Shown here in pieces: positions 38,818-48,701 of a stretch of DNA of 64,000 nucleotides (the first letter of the stretch is position 1; each line of letters opens with the position of its first letter). Source of the stretch: Avena insularis (Eukaryota; Streptophyta; Magnoliopsida; Poales; Poaceae). Position numbers and translations under genes: made by a program. The stretch spans positions 336,031,211 through 336,095,210 of the forward strand of contig CM042696.1 in assembly GCA_023614405.1 (NCBI GenBank), read 5' to 3'. A model generated the notes under the pieces. The model saw only the letters and a program-made list of their open reading frames with translations. It was not told the DNA's origin and did no database searches.

Positions 38818-40527
38818 TGTGTTCTTTTCACAAACCATATATGGATCCACCAGAGTCATTGCCTGTCCGTTCTTTTCCTAAAACACTTATGGATCCACCA
38901 TTGTCATTGCATGTATGTTCTTTTCATAAACCACATGGATCCACTAGAGTTAATTGCATGTGTGTTCTTTTCATAAACCAACACTAGAATCATTGCATGT
39001 GTGTTCTTTTCATGAACCACATCTAGAGTCATTAAATGTGTCTTCTTTTCATAAACCACATGGATCCACCAGTGTCATTGGTTGTGTGTTATTTTCACAA
39101 ACCACATATGGATCCACTAGAGTTCATTGCAAGTGTGTTCTTTTCCTAAACCACATATGCATCCACCAGAGTCATTGCATGTGTGTTCTTTTCCTAAACC
39201 ACATATGGATCCACCAGTGTCATTGCATGTGTGTTCTTTTCATAAACCACATATGGATCCACCTGAGTCTTTGCATGTGTTTTCTTTTCCTAAACAACAT
39301 ATGGATCCACCAGAGTCATTGCATGTGTGTTCTTTTCATAAACCACATATGGATCCACTAGATTCATTGCATGTCTGTTCTTTTCATAAACCACATATGG
39401 ATCCACCAGAGTCATTGCATGTGTGTTCTTTTCATAAACCACAACTAGAGTCATTGCATTTCTGTTCTTTTCATAAACCACAACTAGAGTTCATTGCATT
39501 TGTGTTCTTTTCATAAACAAAATCTAGAGTCATTGCATTTGTGTTCTTTTCATAAACCACCACTAGAGTTCATTGCATTTGTGTTCTTTTCATAAACCAC
39601 ATCTAGAGTCATTGCATGTGTGTTATTTTCATAAACCACCACTAGAGTCCATGCATGTGTGTTATTTTCACAAACCATATATGGATCCACTAGAGTCATT
39701 GCATATCTGTTCTTTTCCTAAAATATATATGGATCCACCAGTGTCATTGCATGTGTGTTCTTTTCATAAACCAGCACTAGAATCATTGCATGTGTGTTCT
39801 TTTCATAAACGAGCAGTAGAATCATTGCATGTGTGTTATTTTCATGAACCACATTTGTAGTCATTACATGTGTGTTCTTTTAATAAACCACATGGATCCA
39901 CCAGTGTCATTGGTTGTGTGTTCTTTTAACAAACCACATATGGATCCACTAGAGTTCATTGCAAGTGTGTTCTTTTCCTAAAGCACATATGGATCCACCA
40001 GAGTCATTGCATGTGTGTTCTTTTCCTAAACCACATATGGATCCACCAGTGTCATTGCATGCGTGTTCTTTTCATAAACCACATATGGATCCACCAGAGT
40101 CATTGCACGTGTGTTCTTTTCATAAACCACATATGGATCCACCAGATTTCTTGCATGTCTGTTCTTTTCATAAACCACATATGGATCCACCAGAGTCATT
40201 GCATGTGTGTTCCTTTCATAAACCACAACTAGATTCATTGCATTTGTGTTCTTTTCATAAACCACATCTAGAGTCATTGCATGTGTGTTCTTTTCATAAA
40301 CCACCACTAGAGTAATTGTAGGTGTGTTCTTTTCATAAACCACCACTAGAGTCATTGCACGTGTGTTCTTTTCACAAACCATATATGGATCCAGTAGATT
40401 CATTGCATGTCTGTTCTTTTCCTAAAACAAATATGGATCCACCAGTGTCATTACATGTGTGTTCTTTTCATAAACCACATTGACGAGCACTAGAATCATT
40501 GCATGTGTGTTCTTTTCATAAACCAGT
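38814..40527. repeat. Minisatellite array, block 2
   Basis: The same monomer family resumes in the same orientation for 1.7 kb. Monomers are more varied than in the 9-24 kb core (for example AAACGAGCAGTAGAATC, CACATTTGTAGTC, CCACATTGACGAGCAC), and I see no clear higher-order order. The block ends in mid-monomer at AACCAGT where the Tat-type element begins. Confidence 0.95.
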
Positions 40528-40883
40528 TGAAAATAGAACGCTGGGGATTTCGTCGGATGTCAGGGAAAACAATGAAGACAAAGTCACCTAAATATTGGGG
40601 AAACACTCTATTACAAGTTGTCTATTCGATTTAGGTACCCTCGCTTGGGCTTCTCCCGCCCTATATATAATAGGCCGGGTCTCAAAGCTATATGCGGATA
40701 GGTTTCATACACGCGTGATTACAATACCAACATAATGTCGGTTCATGGTTTCTTTCCTCATACAATAAGAAGTTTCTGTCGGTTGCTTCCTTGGGCTTTT
40801 ATCTGGAATTTGTATGGGCCGTAGGCCTTTTACCCAATGCAGGGTATTGAAAAGTGAGCATCTGAGTAATCATACCCATGTCA
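40528..40883 (-). repeat. 3' LTR of the Tat-type element, truncated
   Basis: It aligns with 48352-48701 (AACGCTGG..GATTTCGTC to CATACCCATGTCA). On the element strand it starts TGACATGGGTATG but lacks the terminal ~51 bp present in the other LTR (48301-48351). The satellite joins directly at this truncated end. Confidence 0.87.
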
Positions 40884-40897
40884 GTAGCCCCCGAGAC
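40884..40897 (-). promoter_or_regulatory. Polypurine tract of the Tat-type element
   Basis: On the minus strand CTCGGGGGCTAC immediately precedes the LTR start TGACATGG, the expected position of the plus-strand primer. Confidence 0.7.
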
Positions 40898-41807
40898 TCT
40901 ACCTGAATCTGCAGTTTTCAGGTTGAGTCTTAGAGTTTTCTTTCTTCTTTCTTTTATTCTATTTGATTTGGTTTTTTGTTGGGATTTTGGTACAACGAGT
41001 GTGATGCTTCCGACAGATCGGGAATCAGTTAATTGCTCTTGGGCAAAAACAAGGTTGACCTACATCAAACTCAAGTCCCTAGGCTTGAATCCGGAATTTT
41101 GTTGCTGGCGTAATTCAGTTCGAGCCGCTGAGGTCATACCGAGTACTGAATCCCGTTTTCTATATTTTATCGGGTACCCAATGCGTCTGTCGGGATTTTG
41201 CATCGTATCGTTGATACGGATTTTTACTGGCAGAGCGCATTCTTGTGCGATTACCAGGCCACACAGGACGAATCCTAGGGTCTTACCTTCATGTTTCTGA
41301 ACACGGCATTCGGATTTTCTCTCTTGTCTGAGCGTGATCCGAGGTTTTTGGCTTTTTTGGCGTTTGGCCTGCTAGGCCGCCAATATTTCTGATTTATATT
41401 AGATAATTTTATTATTTTTATACTATCTCCCGATGGGAGTAATTTCTGTTTGAGGATACACTAATGTAAAACTCAAAAAGTTTTTGCAATTTGTCAATGC
41501 ACTTTATACACAATGGTATTTCTATCGGGTGCGAGCTAGCGCTCCCGATGGGAGTAGCCCCTGAGGCTATGTTCGGATGCCTGTATCTGGACATAGGATC
41601 ATAATTGATGTTTAACTCGATGAAAAGCATTGATCTTTGAAAGCAAAGACTAAGATACAAATAACTTCTCTTCATATACAAGGCAAAAATCGTCGGTACA
41701 TTATTCTTTGAGCGGATGGATATTTTAGCCTTTTCTCCTAGACATCTTGGCTTTTTAAGCCAAACTGTACTCTTATCATCTTGAAAATAATCTTATGCGT
41801 AAAAGCA
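40898..41807 (-). other. 3' noncoding region of the Tat-type element
   Basis: About 0.9 kb follow the end of pol. On the element strand it contains two copies of CTCCCATCGGGAG, an imperfect palindrome (near 41425-41440 and 41535-41555). The second adjoins a PPT-like CCTCAGGGGCTAC. The frames at 40878-41300 plus and 41418-41681 minus have no recognisable domain. No antisense gene is visible here. Confidence 0.6.
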
Positions 41808-43049
41808 TCATAGATGTTCTATGTTCCATGGATTTGAGAAATTTACTCCTGTCTTCTTGTCTTGCAGTTGATATGATCCTTCGGGAATAACTTCTGTAAT
41901 GATGTATGGTACTTACCATGGCGATTCTAGCTTCTTATGGCCATCTTGCTTGAGGCGAAGAACTAGGTCCCCAACTGCGAAGGACCTAGGCCGCAATCTT
42001 CTGCTATGGTAATTGCGTAGGTTTTGCTGGTACATAGTTGCTCTTTGGAGGGCTTCGTCTCGAGCTTTTTCATCAAGCGCATCCACATCATCTTCGAGTG
42101 CTTCTCTTGATTCCTCTTCATTATATGCAGCTACTCTTGGTGATTCATGTGATACTTCAACTAGAAGCATGACTTCTGCATCGTGGACCAAAAAGAAAGG
42201 CATCTCTCGTGTTGAATTATTTGGAGTTGTACATAAACTCCATAACACAGATGGTAATTCATCTACCCATGCTCCTTTTTCTCTGTCAAGTGGTGCTAGT
42301 AGTCTCTTTTTAAGTCCAGCGGTAACTAGTCCATTGGCTTGCTCAACTTGTCCATTTGTTTGCAGGTGAGCTACCGAAGCGTAGCTTATTTTGATGCCCA
42401 TCTCCTAGAAGTACTCCTTGAACTCATTGGAAGTGAAGTTGGTCCCATTATCCGTGATGATGCTGTTTGGTACGCCAAACCGAAACACTATGGATTTGAT
42501 AAAATTCACAGCCAAAGTTCCATCTTGGGTGGTTACAGGCATTGCTTCAATCCATTTAGTGAATTTGTTGACTGCTACTAGCAGAAAGACGTGTCCTCCT
42601 AGCGATGATTTGTGAAGTTTTCCCACCATGTCAAGTCCCCATTGCGCAAAAGGCCAAGCCAAGGGTATGGGATTCAACTCAGCGGCTGGTGCTCCAGGCT
42701 TTGTTGCGAATCGTTGGCTTGCTTCACATGTTCTGACAATGTCTTTTGCATCTTGTACTACAGTGAGCCAATAAAATCCTGCCTTGAATGATTTTGCAGC
42801 AATTGTTCGGCTACTAGCATGGTCACCACATACGCCTTCATGTATATCTTTCAGTATAATTTTTCCTTCTTTGGGTGTTACGCAACGTTGTAACACACCC
42901 AAAATACTTCTTTTGTATAGTTCTCCTTTAATTATCCTGAAAGCCTTCGATCGTCGGGTGATTCGCCGAGCTTCTATCACATTCTCTGGTAGTTCTCCTT
43001 TAACCATATATGCTATATACGGCTGCATCCAAGCTGGTTCAATTAGCAT
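41808..43049 (-). pseudogene. int: Tat-lineage integrase with two premature stops
   Basis: Integrase joins element cDNA to host DNA in the nucleus. The zinc-binding N-terminus is seen as HEGVCGDHASS followed by CEASQ, where the second Cys of the CxxC pair has become Ser. The catalytic core shows GLDMVG and ITDNGTNF for the first two acidic residues. After an in-frame TAG at 42405-42407, QTNGQVEQAN supplies the glutamate region. Reading continues through ESPW, a TAA, and then VPYIITEVIPEGSYQL to the natural end NIEHL at 41808. All parts after 43049 are in one frame, so only point nonsense changes interrupt this domain. The frame differs from that of the upstream RNase H. Confidence 0.87.
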
Positions 43050-43201
43050 GACCTCTTTGATTTCTTGTTCTTTTTCTTTGATGGCCTCTTCTATGTTCTT
43101 GGTTTCTGAAGTAGCCCCCGACTCTTTTTGCTGATGCTTCTTTTTCCCTGTCTTTGGTGCTATGACTTCCGAGACTCTTTCCGCCTTGATTGATCACTCC
43201 A

Positions 43202-43753
43202 CTATCTCCTCCAAAAAACTCCTGGTGGTATTGGTAAACACAATGATCCGATGTTTGCTAGATTTTTGGCTTCCTCATTGCTTGCTCTTCCTATATGTGA
43301 TACTTCAAACCCATCAAATTGAGCCTCCATGATGCCATATAAGTCGCGATAAGCGACCATATTTTCACTGACAGCATAAAATTTGTTTATTGCCTGATGT
43401 CCCACAAGGTTTGAATCTCCGAAGCTTTTGAGGCGAGTTGCACCACATGCTTTGGCCATTTGCATGCCATGCAACAGGGCCTCGTATTCCGCTTCGTTAT
43501 TGGATGCATTTGTAAAGCTCATCCGAAGAAAATATCGCATTTTGTCGCCATGAGGTAATATTAGTACGACTCCTGCCCCTGCTCCCTCTATTCTTTTTGA
43601 TCCATCAAAGTACATTGTCCATGTGCTAGAAAGGTCTGGTGGACCCACACATTGCAATTCCGTCCACTCTGTGATGAAATCTGGCAGAACTTGTGACTTA
43701 ATTTCTTTGCGCTTCTCATAAGTGATATCTCGAGGGGATAATTGGATGCCCAT
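43202..43753 (-). pseudogene. Second (plant-type) RNase H domain of Tat pol
   Basis: The order TMYFDGSKRIEGAGAGVVL, SNNEAEYEALLHG, FGDSNLV and RASNEEAKNLA gives the D-E-D-D layout of a cellular-type RNase H. A second RNase H after the retroviral-like one is known from Tat elements and is the best lineage marker here. The domain is open for 183 codons, but it is out of frame with both the RT/RNase H segment upstream and the integrase downstream. The first start in the frame is not a natural start, since the domain is part of a polyprotein. Confidence 0.86.
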
Positions 43754-45049
43754 AGAGAAACATGCCCGGTTGCTTCTGGGTTGTTGTGGATGCTTGACAA
43801 AGGTGCCTCGTTGACCACTACAATTAGGTGCTCCGAAAAACAGTGGCGTAGCTTTCGTGCTGTTATAAATACTCCGTATGCTAGTTTATGATAGTGTGGG
43901 TACCTTTGTTTAGATGGCGATAAAACCTCACTCAGGAAGTATACTGGCCTCTGCACACCGTGCGTCTTTCCTTCTTCAGGTCGTTCTATGACCAGGACTG
44001 TGCTGACCACCTGATGTGTCGTAGCAATATAAATGAGTACAGGTCTTTCTCTTTTGTCAACACGATGACAGGGGATGTCGAAAGTGCCCTTTTAAGATCT
44101 TCGAAGGCGTGCTGAGATTCTTCCGTCCACTTGAATTTTTCTAATTTTCTCATGAGGGCGTAGAATGGCAACACGTTTTCTCCTAATCTTGCAATAAAAC
44201 GACTTAGCGCCGCCACTCGTCTTGCCAAATGCTGTACACCACGCAAATTTGTTGGCTTCTTCATTGTGAGGACGGATTGTATTTTTTCGGGGTTAGCCTC
44301 GATCCCTCTAGCTGATACCAAATATCCGAGGAGCTGTCTCGCTGGAACTCCAAAGGAACACTTCTTCGGGTTTAGTTTGATACTGAAGCTATCGAGATTT
44401 CTGAATGTTTGTTCTAAGTCCTTGATCAACGCTGATCCTTGACCTGTGGTAACTATGAAATCATCAATATACACTTGCACATGTGTACCTATTTGGCTTC
44501 CCAGGCACTTTTGCGTCATCCGCTGATATGTTGCTCCTGTGTTCTTGAGGCCAAACAACATTGTTGTGTAGCAGAAAATGCCGCAAGGCGTGATAAACGT
44601 TGTTTTCTCCTGGTCTTCCTCCTTCATCCTCATCTGGTGGTATCCTGAATAAGCATCCAAGAAAGATAGACGTTCGCATCCTGCAGTTGCATCAATGATT
44701 TGGTCGATTCGCGACAATGGAAGTGATCTTTTGGGCAACGTTTGTTCAGTGCACTAAAGTTGATACACATCCAAAGTTCCGTAGGTTTTTTCTTTGGAAC
44801 ACATACTGGGTTTGCAAGCCACTCTGATTTTGTCAATTCTTTGATAAAATTAGCATCGGTTAGGCGATGGAGGTCCTTTCCAATGTCCTTGTGTTTTGGT
44901 TCTGCGAAGCGTCGAAGCGGTTGTTTTACTGTCTTTGCTTTTAGATCTAAATTTAGTGCGTGCTCAGTGAGTTCCTTGGGGATTCCCGGCATGTTAGAAG
45001 GTAGCCATGCAAAAATCTTCCAATGCTCACGGAGGAACTCGATGAGCAC
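43588..45049 (-). pseudogene. pol: Reverse transcriptase and first RNase H, frameshifted
   Basis: The RT fingers begin in one frame (44630-45049: FAWLPSNMPGIP, PVCVPKKKPTELWMCINF, SALNKRCPKD). After a frameshift near 44738 they continue in another (43986-44738) with FLDAYSGYHQM, FGLKNTGATYQR and the catalytic YIDDF in HVQVYIDDFIV. Next come the connection motifs LGYLVSARGIEANP and FKWTEESQHAFEDLK. A further frameshift near 44000 leads to the RNase H-like end (PVYFLSEVLSPSKQRYP, TARKLRHCF) in 43588-44010. The active-site residues survive but two frameshifts break the protein. It would copy element RNA into DNA in cytoplasmic particles. Confidence 0.9.
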
Positions 45050-45055
45050 GTTTTT

Positions 45056-46003
45056 CTATGCAGGATCAAGGTTGGAAGCCACAAATGTTGTTTTCGTCAG
45101 GTCAACAGGGTGGATCTGTACTTCTTTTTTGTATTTTGCCGTGTCAAAAGCCTGATCAGGATTGACACATGCTACCTCCAGAGGTTGTTTGTTTGCCGAA
45201 CATTTGAGTTGCTCGAACTCTGTTGCCATCCCGAAAGATTCGGAAATTTTGTTAAACTCTCGATCACAGCTATCTTCCCTTGTGAAGCTTCCTTGCATCG
45301 TGATAATTCCCTTTGGTGTTGGCATTTTCATTACTAAATATGTGTAATGTGGTACTGCCATGAAACGTGGAAAGGCTGGTCGTCCCAAGATTGCATGGTA
45401 TTGTGATGGCCAATCCATGACTTCGAATTTGAGTTTTTCGCGGCTGAAATTTGATTTGGAACCAAAAACAACATCAAAGAAAACTTTGCCTAAAGGAATT
45501 TCGGCTTTACCTGGTACTATTCCATGGAAAGAGGTTTTTGTTGGAGCGAGATTATCCAGAGGGTAGCCTATTGTCCGCAACATTTTTGTGTAGATCAAAT
45601 TTATAGTACTTCCTACATCCATGAAGACCTTGCTCATGTCGAATCTGCCAATTTGTGCTTCTACTATCAGGGCTGAATGTCCTGGTCGTGGGACCCATAG
45701 TGGGTGATCTGCTCTACTGAATTTAATTTCTTGCTCTGACCAATGGATATATTCGGGTGTGGCTGATGTTGATGTTTCCACCATATTTATTTGTCTTGTG
45801 ATGAGCTTTTGAATTCTGTTGGGTGGACGCCCTTTCTGAATCATAGACATTGTTCCTTTTGATATAGGGTATTCATTGTTTTGATCATTTGAATTTTGTG
45901 ATGGTGCAACTGGTGGTGGTGCACCGATAGCTAGTGCGCCAAGCGTGGATGTGTACCCGCGGTTTGCTACTTCGACTGCCTTTGCATTGCACTGCATCTT
46001 CAA
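45056..46003 (-). pseudogene. pro: Gag C-terminus and retropepsin-like protease with D-V-G-S
   Basis: The segment carries HPLWVPRPGHSALIVEAQ, then FMDVGSTINLIY (active-site region), YPLDNLAPT, VPGKAEIPLGKVFFDVVFG, and YHAILGRPAFPRFMAVPHY. This is the Tat-type aspartic protease that cuts the polyprotein. The usual D-G-G-S or D-T-G triad reads D-V-G here, likely harmful. The frame ends at a TAG (45056-45058) where related proteins have Gln; the RT frame follows in the same frame, so this is a single nonsense change. The true start is upstream in gag, lost through a frameshift near 46003. Confidence 0.86.
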
Positions 46004-46800
46004 GAATTCCGGCAGTCTTTCATCAGGTGATTGGATTGTCGCCTGCCTACTGAGTCGACATAAAAATGCATATTACAGGGTCCTTCCAACATTTGCATCA
46101 CGGACATAGGTGGGCCTCGTGCTCTTGGCTGATATCGCTGTGCGGATTGGCTTCCTCTGACGTTGTCTCTGTTCTGGCGGTATCCGCCATTATTGTCGTT
46201 GCTTCTGTTGTTACCTTCACTCGAAAAAACTGTTGCAACGTAACTTGGTCCCTCGTTCCCATCGTTGCTCCTTCGTCTTCTCTCATTGCTGTGTTTATCC
46301 CTATCTTCCTCGGGTGACCGTGCACGTTTATTATGTAGCGCATCTTCTCCGTTAGCCCAATGGTTTGCTATTTCCATCAACTGTGATACTGTTTTTGGTT
46401 TCATCCTACCCAGCTCTTCTATGAATTCATGGCGACGTAAGTCATTGTTGAAGGTGTCAATGGCTCTCTCGTCCGATATGGATTCAGCTGAGTTTTTGAT
46501 AATATTCCATCTCTGTATGAATGTTCTTATTGACTCTCTGGATTTTTGTTTGCACGCTCGCAACTATTCCAAGGATGCTGGTCGCTTGAATGTGGAACGA
46601 AAATGTCGGATGAACTTATTTTCCAGATCGTTCCATCTACCAATTGATCCTTTGTGTAACTGCCTTAACCATGACCTTGCGGTGCCAGTGAGGTGTAATT
46701 GTAGACTTTGCATCGCTGTAGTTGTGGATCCGCACTGTAGTTTGATAGTGGCTAGATAATCTGCTAGCCAAGCTTCGGTTCCTGGAGCCCTTTGTATTTG
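46000..46800 (-). pseudogene. gag: Tat-type gag core and nucleocapsid
   Basis: The gag core starts near 46790 (EAWLADYLATIKLQCG, GTARSWLRQLHKGSIGRW, ENKFIRHFRSTFKRPASLE). It crosses an in-frame TAG at 46564-46566 and goes on with LRACKQKSRESIRTFIQRW, SDERAIDTFNNDL and ELGRMKPKTVSQLMEIA. A basic, N/R-rich tail follows. A CNMH ... SNHLMKDC motif follows, a C/H-type knuckle usual for grass Tat gags. A one-base deletion at KDCR (near 46005) ends the frame and shifts protease into another one. Gag forms the particle that packages element RNA. Confidence 0.87.
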
Positions 46801-47300
46801 TGTCGATCATGTGGAAGATTACAATCTTTTGGTACTAAGGCTTTTCGAATCCTGTGCGTGAAACAACTGGCCCCGTATAATTCATGGTCGTCTTCATCAT
46901 CTCCATCTTGATATCGTCGGGTGTGGTTTTTGTCTCTGGGTCCGCTGCTCCTATGCTAGGTGTTGTCGTTCCTTGTGTTTCTTCGTGGTTCGGATCCTAT
47001 GAGGTGCGCCTAGTGTGGTGATTGCGATCACCGGGTGTGTCCTGCTTGTCGAGGACTGTTTTGAAGGCGTGGGGTCCTTTGTGTGAGTCCTTGTTCTACT
47101 TCCGCAAGTGAGGCTCATACCATGCCGAGGTTCATCAGAGAAGAGCGGTGGAGGGCCGCGTGCGAATCGTCGGGTGCGGATTGAGTGGTGGTCAGGTATG
47201 TTTGTGCAGCCATAATGGCTGCCTAAGCCGTTTTTGCCTTGATGCTTCCTGCTTGATCGATCGACATGAATGATAAGTCGAGGTCTCAGATGATTCCACT
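46801..47300 (-). other. Degenerate gag-internal stretch
   Basis: This lies between the gag N-terminal remnants and the gag core on the element strand. I see no frame longer than a few dozen codons and no motif. It probably represents decayed gag linker with several stops and frameshifts. Confidence 0.5.
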
Positions 47301-48079
47301 TCAGTCTGCTTCAGGGATATTCTGTAATCGAGATGTTTCTGTTCTTGGTGGTGCTGCTCCTGTCACACTCCTTGACCCACGTGTAGAGCTTAATTGGGCC
47401 CGTCGCAAACTTGATTCATCGGCTAGCCTTTTTCTTTCATCGAGCTTTCTTTGCATTCGGAGTAGGTATCTCTTCTTGTGGTGGAGGAAATATTGGTACG
47501 CTAGTAGATCCTCATGTGAAGCGTCTTCTATCATTCGGACTGCTCCCGAAATTGCCTCCCTTTCTTTTTGCCATGCCGACGTTGGTAGCCAAAGTGATCT
47601 CTCTTCTGTGCGTGGTTCTCCGCCTCCTACTCGAACTATGTGATTATCTGTTGTTTGTCCTCCGTTTCCATGTTCTCCTCCGTTGTTGTGTTCTCCCTCG
47701 TTGTTGTGGTTTCCTGTATGGTCATCTGATAAAATATCATCAGGGTTTATGATGGGATTACCGTTTTCGTCGCATGGTGTTGAGGTATCTCCATGATCAT
47801 GTACACTTGGTGTCGTGTTATATGTGGCCTGATTGTGTCTCCATTTGCTTCTTCGGGTGCGTTGGTAGTACTCCGAGATCGCAGTTTTGGATAAATTTTC
47901 GCCATCCTTTCTTCGAAGTCGACGTTCTCACTGCTTTCTTCGGGTTCTGATTGTGTTGGGTTTTCTCCGCGTGGTGAGATTGATTGACCACCTTCTTTTC
48001 CTGCTTCGATCTGAGCTATGATGTCTATGGGGGGTCCAACAAGCAGTGCTGGTGCTGTTATAGGCGTGTCTTTTCCCAC
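47301..48079 (-). pseudogene. gag: Tat-type gag N-terminal region, broken
   Basis: Two open pieces remain. The first (47747-48079, 110 codons, ATG start) begins MGKDTPITAPALLVGPP and contains FEERMAKIYPKLRSRS. The second (47301-47534) is charged and helical (YQYFLHHKKRYLLRMQRKLDERKR fits a coiled coil, with DERKRLADESSLRR after it). Both lie upstream of the gag core on the element strand, 200-500 bp inside the PBS, as expected for the start of gag. Stops and frame changes between them show that this copy does not make full-length gag. Confidence 0.6.
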
Positions 48080-48280
48080 CTACGGTTCTGATGCGATCAG
48101 GGCCGAAGGGTGTGATTCCTGCATGTTGTCTCCTTTGAAGTGGATGCTTCCGATGATTAGAGGATCTGCCATTGAAATCGTCGAGTACTACTACCAGGGT
48201 GGGTGGGTGTGGATCTACTTTTGTCGAGTTGATGCTTGGTGGAGAGCGTTCCACCGAATCCGTGTTTCCAGCATTCAAGT

Positions 48281-48298
48281 TTCCCACAGACAGTGCCA
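48281..48298 (-). promoter_or_regulatory. Primer binding site of the Tat-type element
   Basis: On the minus strand the sequence after the LTR reads AT then TGGCACTGTCTGTGGGAA. It resembles the TGGCGCCGTCTGTGGG region found after the 5' LTR in grass Tat elements. Its position sets the LTR end at 48301. Confidence 0.65.
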
Positions 48299-48300
48299 AT

Positions 48301-48701
48301 TGATGAGGGGTAGCCTCGGCAATGCCCATGATGATGGACTTGGGGTTTCGCGGAAAAGAGAACGCTGGAGATTTCGTCAGATGTCAGGGAAAACAATGAA
48401 GACAAAGTCGCCTGAATATTGGGGAAACACTCTATTACAAGTTGTCTACTAGATTTCGGTACCCTCGCTTCGTCTTCTCCCGCCCTATATAGGCCAGGTC
48501 TCAAAGCTGTAGCGAATAGGTTTCATACACGCGTGATTACAATACCAACATAATGTCGGTTCATGGTTTCTTTCCTAATACAATAAGAAGTTTCTGTCGG
48601 TTGCTTCCTTGGGCTTTTATCTGGAATCTCTATGTGCCGTAGGCCTTTTACCCAATGCAGGGTATCGAATAGTGAGCATCCGAGTAATCATACCCATGTC
48701 A
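48301..48701 (-). repeat. 5' LTR of the Tat-type element, 401 bp
   Basis: On the element strand it runs from TGACATGGGTATG (48701) to CCCCTCATCA (48301), with TG...CA ends. A CTATATAGG motif (minus strand, near 48485-48495) is a candidate TATA box. The satellite resumes at 48702 with CACATGGATCC. Confidence 0.85.

Larger units (their letters stand above)
40528..48701 (-). mobile_element. Tat-lineage Ty3/gypsy element (degenerate, minus strand)
   Basis: This is an 8.2 kb element read right to left: 5' LTR (48301-48701), PBS, gag, protease, RT, RNase H, a second RNase H, integrase, a 0.9 kb 3' noncoding stretch, PPT, and a 3' LTR (40528-40883) lacking its last ~51 bp. The second, plant-type RNase H is a hallmark of the Tat lineage. 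All coding parts are recognisable, but they carry at least four frameshifts and four in-frame stops, so the copy is not autonomous. It sits inside the satellite. I find no clear target-site duplication, which fits the missing 3' LTR end. Confidence 0.92.

Noticed and set aside
40878..41300. 140-codon plus-strand frame after the Tat 3' LTR, possible antisense ORF
   Set aside because: No recognisable domain, no upstream TATA box that I can defend, and the start lies in the PPT/LTR junction.
42013..48452. Numerous plus-strand frames of 60-160 codons across the Tat-type element
   Set aside because: They are shadows of the minus-strand gag-pol frames, with compositions typical of reverse-complement reading.
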